Assembly (NCBI RefSeq): GCF_023898315.1
Contig: NC_064621.1
Span: forward strand, 125,897,521-125,961,520
Source: Schistocerca nitens
Taxonomy: Eukaryota; Arthropoda; Insecta; Orthoptera; Acrididae
Direction: 5' to 3'
Length of the DNA stretch: 64,000 bases
Position numbers and translations under genes: made by a program. Positions within the stretch are counted from its first letter, which is position 1. The number at the start of each line of letters is the position of its first letter. This document shows, in pieces, positions 56,011 to 64,000 of the stretch. Below the pieces are notes generated by a model. The model did no database searches and had not been told where the DNA came from. It saw nothing but the letters and a program-made list of their open reading frames with translations.

Positions 56011-56208
56011 TATGGTTCCAATGGCTCTGGGCACTATGGGACTTAACTTCTGAGGTCATCAGTCCCCTAGAACTTAGAACTACTTAAACCTAACTAACCT
56101 AAGGACATCACACGTATCCGTGTGCGAGACAGGATTCGAACCTGCGACCGTAGCGGTCGCGCGGTTCCAGACTGTAGCGCCTAGAACCGCTCGGCCTCAA
56201 CGGCCGGC
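56011..56208 (-). mobile_element. tRNA-derived SINE, family A, copy 8
   Basis: Reverse orientation, full length. A 7-bp duplication TAAACTG lies at 56004-56010 and 56209-56215. Confidence 0.9.
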
Positions 56209-56215
56209 TAAACTG

Positions 56216-57096
56216 GATATCTGGACTAATATCGTCACAAACGAGAATCGGATGCCTTGGCTATTGGAGACTTCGATAGATGCCAGCAGAAGAAATAAAA
56301 TACCGAAAGGCTGCTTACAAGCATGATACCATGATGCAGCTTCATGGAAAATATTATCATTAAGTAAAATATAAATAAAAACGGTAAGTTGTGATGGTAT
56401 CCCTGTCAATGCCAGAAATAAACTCGACAATTTCATTTCACGAACTTAATATTATTCGAAAGAACGAAGAAAGATGTGACTTAAATATCCCGTTGACAAC
56501 TAGGACGTTCGCCCCATGTTCTGACTGGACAAGAATGACGTAGGGCACTGAGAATGCCCTTTCCGAAATAATCGTCCCAGTTTCTGTTATTATTTATACT
56601 GATAGCATACGAAGAGCATACAGTCTACATCCAGTACGACTACAGTGTTAACCACTGCGCCACCTACATGTGATAATATTAAAATTTTACTCAGCAAAAG
56701 TTAGTGTCTATTTTGCTAGACTCCAATGAGCTTTTGGATAGCTTCTGATTGTTTATAAAAACGTTAAATGTATCATACTTAATATAAATGTATCATACTT
56801 AATATAAAGGATTAGTGACTAACATTATTCGTGAGCAGATCAGTGAAATATGTGACTGAAATATACATGAATCAAAACTAAAAAAATGTCTTATATGCCC
56901 GGAAACAAATACAAAACAGACATTCTGCCCTTCGACAACTACCAGTCAGCTGTGATTGGAGGAGGCGCCCAGTGTAATTATCAATCACTGTACTCCATTC
57001 CGCCCTCCTCCTGAACGAAATAATCGTAAAAAAATAACTATGGGACACTATAATAAAGTTTTGACCTATGTAATAAATTAATGAACTCAATCTAAC
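56216..57096. other. Anonymous sequence
   Basis: No recognisable gene or repeat. Confidence 0.4.
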
Positions 57097-57233
57097 TGTT
57101 GTTGTTGTGGTCTTCAGTCCTGAGACTGGTTTGATGCAGCTCTCCATGCTACTATATCCTGTGCAAGTTTCTTCATCTCCCAGTACCTACTGCAGCCTAC
57201 ATCCTTCTGAATCTGCTTAGTGTATTCATCTCT
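57097..57233 (-). mobile_element. RTE-like LINE, 3' end fragment, copy 2
   Basis: On the reverse strand this is the terminal part of the coding region plus the CAA-type tail. It is near-identical to the end of 59631-60349 (EYTKQIQKDVGCSRYWEMKK is readable). It is very short, from strong 5' truncation. Confidence 0.88.
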
Positions 57234-57725
57234 TAATATAACTGTAGCAAGACGAATGAATTTTAGTTGAGCAGAACGCACTTTAATAGAGCAATGAAAA
57301 AATATAGGCATAACCTCGAACAATTCAACACTGGTGTACCTGAAACACACCTCTAATATTTCAGGAATAGTGAGTACATGTTAACGATCCGACTTGTAGC
57401 CAGTTCCGATGCAATGGGGGTTTCAAGTCAGTTTCTATGATTAAAGCAGTCAAGTATGTAACTGATCAAATACACGTCCACAGAATCCCGCACAGCGTCT
57501 CTTCAAGTAGCGACAGCGTGATGAGCTACCTCATTTCCTTCGAAATTCATACAACGAACGGGAAAACGTAATGTTCAAAATAGGGGATAATACTTGTGAG
57601 AGGAAAATTTAACTAAATTTAACAAGCGCAATTGTTAGATGAGTCAAAGGTAGCGTCTCTTAACATGCGAACATTTAATATTGGCAAGATAAAGGCTGTG
57701 TCAAATTCTACTTAGCTGTCATATA
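57234..57725. other. Anonymous sequence
   Basis: No recognisable gene or repeat. Confidence 0.4.
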
Positions 57726-58161
57726 CAGGGTCAATCACCTAAAACTAGCACGCAGATATTACAGAAATGGAAAATGCTACTGATGTGCTGTTTTCATAGA
57801 ATGCATTAGTTGTCAGAGGCTCGTATTGTTAGCCGATCAACAGATTGCAATAATACTTAGAATCTATACTTTTTGAGCAAACATGCAATTCTTAAATGGA
57901 ACAATGCCTATTAAGGCTAAAAGTTAAAAATTGGGTAAAGTACAGTGTTAGTGGTGGGTGTTGCAGGATTCTAGTGGTTGTTTACGGGATATATTTTGAA
58001 AAGTTCCCAAGCCGACACTTGTTCGCGTCGTTCTACCGGCGTAGTTGGTAGGTACAATGTTGTCATGTTAGCTTATAGAGTGCTTGTGTGTTCTCTGAGT
58101 ACACTGCGATTTGCTAGTCAGTTAGTGTGTGACGGTCTAAGCAGTATGTTGTGAGTGGACG

Positions 58162-59227
58162 ATGAGATTTACGAAAGCAGAAAAAGCCGAAGTGTTTATG
58201 GTGCATGGAGAGTGTAGGAATGTTGCAGTTCGTTCTTGTACGATGTATACAGCAAGATATCCCAATAGACGTCAACTATCTCGGCAGTTATTTATCAACC
58301 TCTTCAACCAGTTACGTGAACGTGGTAGCGTAACACCTAGACAACTAACAGAAGGAAACAAGAAACTTCAAAATGGCTGGTTCAAATGGCTCTGAGCACT
58401 ATGGGACTCAACTTCTGAGGTCATTAGTCCCCTAGAACTTAGAACTAGTTAAACATAACTAACCTAAAGACATCACACACATCCATGCCCGAGGCAGGAT
58501 TCGAACCTGCGACCGTAGCGGTCTCGCGGTTCCAGACTGCAGCGCCTAGAACCGCACGTCCACTTACGGCCGGCAAACTTCAAAAGAGGGGGAATGTAAC
58601 GCTCTTGTTACTGATGCAGTTGATCGGCACGTTAGCTCCCACGCAATCGCACGAGGAAGTGGCATGAGTCTGCCAGATGTACTACACATTCTCAATCGAC
58701 AGAGGTTCCATCACTATCACATCTCTCCCCATCAAGAGCTGCATGGAAACGGTGGTGAGGATCGTGTTAACTTCTGTACACGGGCACTGAGACAGGATAC
58801 TCCAGACGTATCATGTATCTTGTATAGTGATGAAGCCACATTTACCAACAATGGGCAGGTAAACCGCCGGAACAAGCACTGTTGGTCTGTTGACTATCCC
58901 CATTGGTTTCGTCAGGAGGAACGTCATCGTCCATCGAGTGTAAACGTGTGGTGTGGGATAGTGAACCACCAGTTCATTGGACGTTTTTCATAGACGGAAC
59001 ACTGAAAGCGTACAAGTTCTGCAGCCTCCTAAGAGACCATCTTCCACGGATGCTAGAGGGCGTTCCTCTGCGGACTAGGATGAACCTGGGGTATTAACAA
59101 AATGGCTGTCCAGCCCATAGTGCAAGAAGTACCACAGCATGTCTTCACAAATTGTTTCCAAATCGTTGGATTGGACGCAGCGGACCTGTACCTTCGCCAG
59201 CCCATTCTCCGAATTTAACTCCTGTAG

Positions 59228-59258
<31 letters not shown>

Positions 59259-59500
59259 GTGGGGATGGCTGAAAGACGTTCTCTACAAGGACATAGCAGT
59301 TACTCCGATGATATGAAGCGACATATTACTGCAGCCTCTCGGACATCACTGCTGAAACGTTAGTACGTTTGCAGCAGTCGTTTCATACCAGACTGGAAGC
59401 GTGTATTGCCGCTGACAGTGGTCATTTCCAACACAGTCAGCGACGGTCAGTTGTCTCGTTACTGGTCAGACTCCACATGACTAGTGTATGCTCTTGTGTC
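58162..59500 (+). pseudogene. Transposase of the split IS630/mariner-type element
   Basis: It starts MRFTKAEKAEVFMVHGECRN, an N-terminal DNA-binding segment. A SINE interrupts it at QLTEGNKKLQ; reading past the SINE regains sequence from RGNVTLLLLMQL. The first catalytic segment ILYSDEATFTNNGQVNRRNK is intact, followed by RPSSVNVWCGIV and FIDGTLKAYKF. The second catalytic Asp is replaced by Asn (QNGCPAHSAR) and is preceded by a stop. The third segment, at about 59190-59230, reads SPNLTPVE and then runs into a poly-T tract (59231-59258). SINE, stop, Asn substitution and T tract make it non-functional. Confidence 0.85.
58374..58574 (-). mobile_element. tRNA-derived SINE, family A, copy 9, in a transposase gene
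   Basis: The 11-bp target-site duplication AAACTTCAAAA lies at 58363-58373 and 58575-58585. Full length and in reverse orientation. Confidence 0.95.
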
Positions 59501-59630
59501 GTTCAGGTATTATACAAGGGTCAGTTTGGGAACTTTTCAAAATACGGTATCTCATAGACGACTCGCATTAGAATCTTGCAACAAACACCACTGACATTCT
59601 AATGTACCCTACTTTTAGTTTTTTGACGTC

Positions 59631-60349
59631 AGTGTCTTGAAAGGAGGATATAAGATGAACATCAACAAAAGAAAAACGAGGATAATGGAATGTAGTCGAA
59701 TTAAGTCGGGTGATGCTGAGGGAATTAGATTAGGAAATGAGAAACTTAAAGTAGTGAAGGAGTTTTGCTATTTGGGGAGTAAAATAACTGATGATGATCG
59801 AAGTAGAGGGGATATAAAATGAAGACTGGCAATGGCATGGAAAGCGTTTCTGAAGAAGAGAAATTTGTTAACATCGAGTATAGATTTAAGTGTCAGGAAG
59901 TCGTTTCTGAAAGTATTTGTATAGAATGTAGCCATGTATGGAAGTGAAACATGGACGATAAATAGTTTGGACAAGAAGAGAATAGAAGCTTTCGAAATGT
60001 GGTGCTACAGAAGAATGCTGAAGGTTAGATGGGTAGATCACATAACTAACGAGGAGGTATTCAATAGAATTGGGGAGAAGAGGAGTTTGTGGCACAACAT
60101 GATAGGAAGGGACCGGTTGATAGGACATGTTCTGAGACATCAAGGGATCACCAATTTAGTATTGGAAGGCAGTGTGGAGGGTAAAAATCGTAGAGGGAGA
60201 CCAAGAGATGAATACACTAAGCAGATTCAGAAGGATGTAGGTTGCAGTAAGTACTGGGAGATGAAGAAGCTTGCACAGGATAGAGTAGCATGGAGAGCGG
60301 CATCAAACCAGTCTCAGGACTGAAGACCACAACAACAACAACAACAGGT
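59631..60349 (+). mobile_element. RTE-like LINE fragment, copy 3, in a transposon terminal repeat
   Basis: Forward-strand coding remnant starting SVLKGGYKMNINKRKTRIME, passing YLGSKITDDDRSRGDIK, then a stop and a further open frame (59934-60323) with MYGSETWTINSLDKKRIEAF and ending RVAWRAASNQSQD. A (ACA)n tail follows at about 60328-60346. It is 5' truncated and interrupted by a stop after GDIK. Its insertion explains the split terminal repeat of the transposon around it. Confidence 0.9.
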
Positions 60350-60925
60350 CTTTTTCATTTGAAAAAGTATTTTGGCACAAAAATACACTTTCTAAGTACT
60401 ATTACAATCTGTTGATTGGCTAACAACACGAGCCCCTGACTAACAATCCATTCTGTGAAAGCCGCACATCAATAGCACTTTCCATTTCCGCAGTATTTAC
60501 AGAGAAATTTTTAGGTGATTACCCCATATAGGATCAGACAAGTTAAATGAGGACTACTTAAGCTTAACATTACGTAAATAATACAGTGTTAAGGAAACAG
60601 AGAAACACATGACTTCAAAGCATTATAAATACATGTGATGTAAGACATAATACAAATCCCGTTCTATTTACAATACAAAATATTTAAAGAGCTAAACTGA
60701 ATGGAAGCGGGAATGAAGTTGGTTTCTGTACCACCCTGTTGCGAACTGATTTTACCAACTGATCTCATGACACAAAGACTTACCAGCAACACGAAGAGTA
60801 TAAGGCACTGATACCAATTTCGCTCCATATACACTCCTGGAAATGGAAAAAAGAACACATTGACACCGGTGTGTCAGACCCACCATACTTGCTCCGGACA
60901 CTGCGAGAGGGCTGTACAAGCAATG

Positions 60926-61087
60926 GTTCAAATGGCTCTGAGCACTATGGGACTCAACTGCTGAGGTCGTTAGTCCCCTAGAACTTAGAACTAGTGAAAC
61001 CTAACTAACCTAAGGACATCACAAACATCCATGCCCGAGGCAGGATTCGAACCTGCGACCGTAGCGGTCTTGCGGTTCCAGACTGCA
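60926..61087 (-). mobile_element. tRNA-derived SINE, family A, copy 10, 5' truncated
   Basis: The 13-bp target-site duplication TGTACAAGCAATG lies at 60913-60925 and 61088-61100. The tRNA-like head is cut short: the A-box part is missing. Confidence 0.94.
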
Positions 61088-61250
61088 TGTACAAGCAATG
61101 ATCACACGCACGGTACAGCGGACACACCAGGAACCGCGGTGTTGGCCGTCGAATGGCGCTACCTGCGCAGCATTTGTGCACCGCCGCCGTCAGTGTCAGC
61201 CAGTTTGCCGTGGCATACGGAGCTCCACCGCAGTCTTTAACACTGGTAGC

Positions 61251-62273
61251 ATGCCGCGACAGCGTGGACGTGAACCGTATGTGCAGTTGACGGACTTTGA
61301 GCGAGGGCGTATAGTGGGCATGCGGGAGGCCGGGTGGACGTACCGCCGAATTGCTCAACACGTGGGGCGTGAGGTCTCCACAGTACATCGATGTTGTCGC
61401 CAGTGGTCGGCGGAAGGTGCACGTGCCCGTCGACCTGGGACCGGACCGCAGCGACGCACGGATGCACGCCAAGACCGTAGGATCCTACGCAGTGCCGTAG
61501 GGGACCGCACCGCCACTTCCCAGCAAATTAGGGACACTGTTGCTCCTGGGGTAACGGCGAGGACCATTCGCAACCGTCTCCATGAAGCTGGGCTACGGTC
61601 CCGCACACCGTTAGGCCGTCTTCCGCTCACGCCCCAACATCGTGCAGCCCGCCTCCAGTGGTGTCGCGACAGGCGTGAATGGAGGGACGAATGGAGACGT
61701 GTCGTCTTCAGCGATGAGAGTCGCTTCTGCCTTGGTGCCAATGATGGTCGTATGCGTGTTTGGCGCCGTGCAGGTGAGCGCCACAATCAGGACTGCATAC
61801 GACCGAGGCACACAGGGCCAACACCCGGCATCATGGTGTGGGGAGCGATCTCCTACACTGGCCGTACACCACTGGTGATCGTCGAGGGGACACTGAATAG
61901 TGCAAGGTACATCCAAACCGTCATCGAACCCATCGTTCTACCATTCCTAGACCGGCAAGGGAACTTGCTGTTCCAACAGGACAATGCACGTCCGCATGTA
62001 TCCCGTGCCACCCAACGTGCTCTAGAAGGTGTAAGTCAACTACCCTGGCCAGCAAGATCTCCGGATCTGTCCCCCATTGAGCATGTTTGGGACTGGATGA
62101 AGCGTCGTCTCACGCGGTCTGCACGTCCAGCACGAACGCTGGTCCAACTGAGGCGCCAGGTGGAAATGGCATGGCAAGCCGTTCCACAGGACTACATCCA
62201 GCATCTCTACGATCGTCTCCATGGGAGAATAGCAGCCTGCATTGCTGCGAAAGGTGGATATACACTGTACTAG
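61251..62273 (+). CDS. Tc1-like transposase, family A, 340 residues, intact frame
   Basis: This is the cleanest copy of the family: MPRQRG start, GGYTLY end, no stop or frameshift. It encodes the enzyme that would excise and reinsert the element at TA sites. Helix-turn-helix regions are at roughly 12-53 and 86-115, with an arginine-rich linker (RARRPGTGPQRR) between, resembling the GRPR-like motif of Tc1. The catalytic residues are D155 (FSDESRF), D244 (FQQDNARPHV) and E277 (SPDLSPIEHVWD). The spacing D244-E277 is 32 residues, against 34 in family B (3589-4977). Only S102T distinguishes it from the copy consensus. The SINE upstream lies in non-coding sequence between the terminal repeat and the start. 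The frame upstream of MPRQRG (from 61098) is fortuitous. Confidence 0.96.
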   Translation: MPRQRGREPYVQLTDFERGRIVGMREAGWTYRRIAQHVGREVSTVHRCCRQWSAEGARARRPGTGPQRRTDARQDRRILRSAVGDRTATSQQIRDTVAPGVTARTIRNRLHEAGLRSRTPLGRLPLTPQHRAARLQWCRDRREWRDEWRRVVFSDESRFCLGANDGRMRVWRRAGERHNQDCIRPRHTGPTPGIMVWGAISYTGRTPLVIVEGTLNSARYIQTVIEPIVLPFLDRQGNLLFQQDNARPHVSRATQRALEGVSQLPWPARSPDLSPIEHVWDWMKRRLTRSARPARTLVQLRRQVEMAWQAVPQDYIQHLYDRLHGRIAACIAAKGGYTLY

Positions 62274-62430
62274 TGCCGACATTGTGCATGCTCTGTTGCC
62301 TGTGTCTATGTGCCTGTGGTTCTGTCAGTGTGATCATGTGATGTATCTGACCCCAGGAATGTGTCAATAAAGTTTCCCCTTCCTGGGACAATGAATTCAC
62401 GGTGTTCTTATTTCAATTTCCAGGAGTGTA

Positions 62431-64000
62431 TCAGTAAAACTTAACACATGAAACGCATATCCCTCATGAGCGCTTAACAAACTCGCTTTGCTGATAGGCG
62501 AAAGTGGTTTCGTTGATCTGTTTGCTAGAATGTCATACTTCTCCCCTCCTCTTTCCTTATGATGTTATCAATGACATCATGCATTGTTACCAGATTCCCC
62601 CTCCCTCTTCTCTCTGACGCCACAGAAAAATTTCCCTGTGTGTAAAATGGTAGGAAGTTCAAAAATTCGTGGAATATTCAAATCAGCCCGATAGTGCTAG
62701 GGGAATTTCCTCCAATTGTATGATGTCACTAAATTATCCTAAGTTTAAAATGACAGGGAATTCAAAAAATCCAAGATGAAGCATTGTCCTGTCAGTCCAA
62801 AATACGACATATTCAAGATAGTGATCCAAGATAGCTGACCTGAAGATACTGTCAGAGTTTTGGGATTTGTCCAGCCCTATGATGTCACATTCCAAGATGG
62901 TAGGCTTGAGGATACTGGCACAGCCTACATGGTTGTGATTTTTCCATCTCAGTGGCACAACCTATATGGTTGCCATGTCACCTGCTTTCGAAATATAGAA
63001 TCCAATTCTAAGAATTAATTGATAAGATATTCAAAAAGCATAGGTTTTCCCTGATGCTACAGTTCAGTTATGCTAAGTTGAAAACAGTATAGCCTGCGTG
63101 TTTTAATAATTCCCCCATCCGTCTTACACGTTTAATCACCCAGTTACAAGCCCACTCATGCAATTTAAATCATTTTCACTGAAGTATGGAACAAAAGACC
63201 TGACTTGTTCTAATTGAAGTCCACTTATCCTATGCTCATACATAATGTGTAAGCATTTACAACACTGTAGGAATATTAGGTCTTTATTTAAACCAAAATG
63301 CTAGAGAGTCTAATCCACAGGCACTGAAAACTCAGATCGTCACCTATTTATCACCTGTGAGGTCCATGTTACCAGCCACATCATACCACTGCATCAGCCG
63401 CTGCCTATGCTGCTGGCAGAGAGGTCCCCTCACATTTTGGTCTGATTATACAGTTACAGAATACAGTTTGCAGTTGATGTACTTTAACCACAGTTAACAT
63501 AGGATATTTACATATCCTTGTGAGGCATAATAGCAAACAAAATACAATCTTCTGAATATTGCCATCAGCAGTGAAACTAAACCTTGCGTGGAGACAATGT
63601 ATATAAACTAACAAACATAATGTGCACTCTAACCAGCATAAATAGTATGCTCTCACACACAAGGTGTGTAAACAATATAACTTGCTCATATAATATGCAA
63701 AACAAACTAGCTCACACAGATCGTGTACAATCTATCTTACGTAGACAATATATCTGTCAGGCAAACACACATGCTCTGTCATATACACTTACAGATACAT
63801 AAATATATACTCCTAAGCAAATGCTATGATAAGCTGATCGTACAGTTCCACAAACATACACACATTTCCACTACATATACAACACAAACATACATGCTTA
63901 TGCCATATCATTCAAGTGCGCATATTATAGAGTTCCAATACCAGCCACGCGAATGACACACTCCTCATCATGTCCTGAAGACAGAATCTTAACTGTGATA
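62431..64000. other. Anonymous sequence to the right edge
   Basis: No recognisable gene or repeat. Confidence 0.4.

Larger units (their letters stand above)
57726..60526 (+). mobile_element. Mariner/IS630-type transposon with long terminal repeats, split by a SINE and a LINE
   Basis: The left end CAGGGTCAATCACCTAAAAC is mirrored at the right end (60350-60526). Inverted similarity covers about 57726-57890 with 60370-60526, and about 57945-58030 with about 59515-59610. A LINE fragment (59631-60349) sits in the right terminal repeat, and a SINE (58374-58574) in the coding region. The border at 57724-57725 is TA; the right border is near 60526, followed by TA. Confidence 0.88.
60832..62428 (+). 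mobile_element. Tc1-like DNA transposon, family A, copy 4, with a SINE in its left end
   Basis: TA lies at 60830-60831 and 62429-62430. Terminal repeats are intact: CACTCCTGGAAATGGAAAAA on the left and, in reverse complement, CACTCCTGGAAATTGAAATA on the right. The length of 1.6 kb is explained by the SINE at 60926-61087. Confidence 0.95.

Overview
The window looks like nuclear DNA of a large, repeat-rich insect genome, most likely an acridid grasshopper of the Schistocerca type. The grounds are: Tc1/mariner elements in TA target sites, three tRNA-derived SINE families with clear target-site duplications, several non-LTR retrotransposon remnants, a decayed Polinton/Maverick, and one host-like gene whose introns are packed with these. 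The species attribution rests on general familiarity with such repeat families and is inference.

Layout. 0.9-13.6 kb is a large imperfect palindrome: two arms of about 2.9 kb each once younger insertions are removed, around a 2.1 kb centre. The left arm holds an unclassified insertion with its own foldback (1.6-3.55 kb), a broken Tc1-like element (3.6-5.0 kb) and a SINE. The right arm holds another Tc1-like element (9.5-10.9 kb). The centre is a nest: a tRNA-related repeat dimer, hit by a SINE, which was hit by a LINE. 14-20 kb is decayed LINE sequence with SINEs and a CT-rich repeat. 20-25 kb is mostly anonymous. 25.7-26.9 kb is an IS630/mariner-type relic, 27.0-27.35 kb a tandem duplication, and 27.77-28.40 kb a 20-bp minisatellite.

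The only host-like gene is a carboxylesterase-family gene on the + strand. Candidate exons lie at 28936-29073 and 29257-29389 (catalytic-His exon), and a GC-rich terminal exon with stop lies at 53543-53705. Splice phases fit, which would imply an intron of about 24 kb; a remnant of a duplicated exon sits at 24961-25004. Exons for the N-terminal half were not found.

The putative giant intron contains a mariner-type relic (31.9-32.8 kb), an intact Tc1-like element (32.85-34.27 kb), a decayed Polinton (about 34.3-41.5 kb, integrase and packaging ATPase recognisable) split by a mariner-type element with terminal repeats of about 300 bp (35.9-39.2 kb), itself split by a second intact Tc1-like element (36.1-37.5 kb). 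It also contains CT-rich repeats, an RTE-like LINE, a LINE-in-LINE nest (45.4-48.8 kb) and a deleted Tc1-like copy (52.25-53.35 kb). After the gene come anonymous sequence, SINEs, a mariner-type element broken by a SINE and a LINE (57.7-60.5 kb) and a third intact Tc1-like element (60.8-62.4 kb).

The functional theme is mobile DNA. Three nearly identical, uninterrupted 340-residue Tc1-like transposases (33007-34029, 36266-37288, 61251-62273) mark a recently active family. The spacing between its second and third catalytic residues, 32 by direct count, differs from the usual 34 of Tc1. Everything else in the mobile fraction is broken to some degree.
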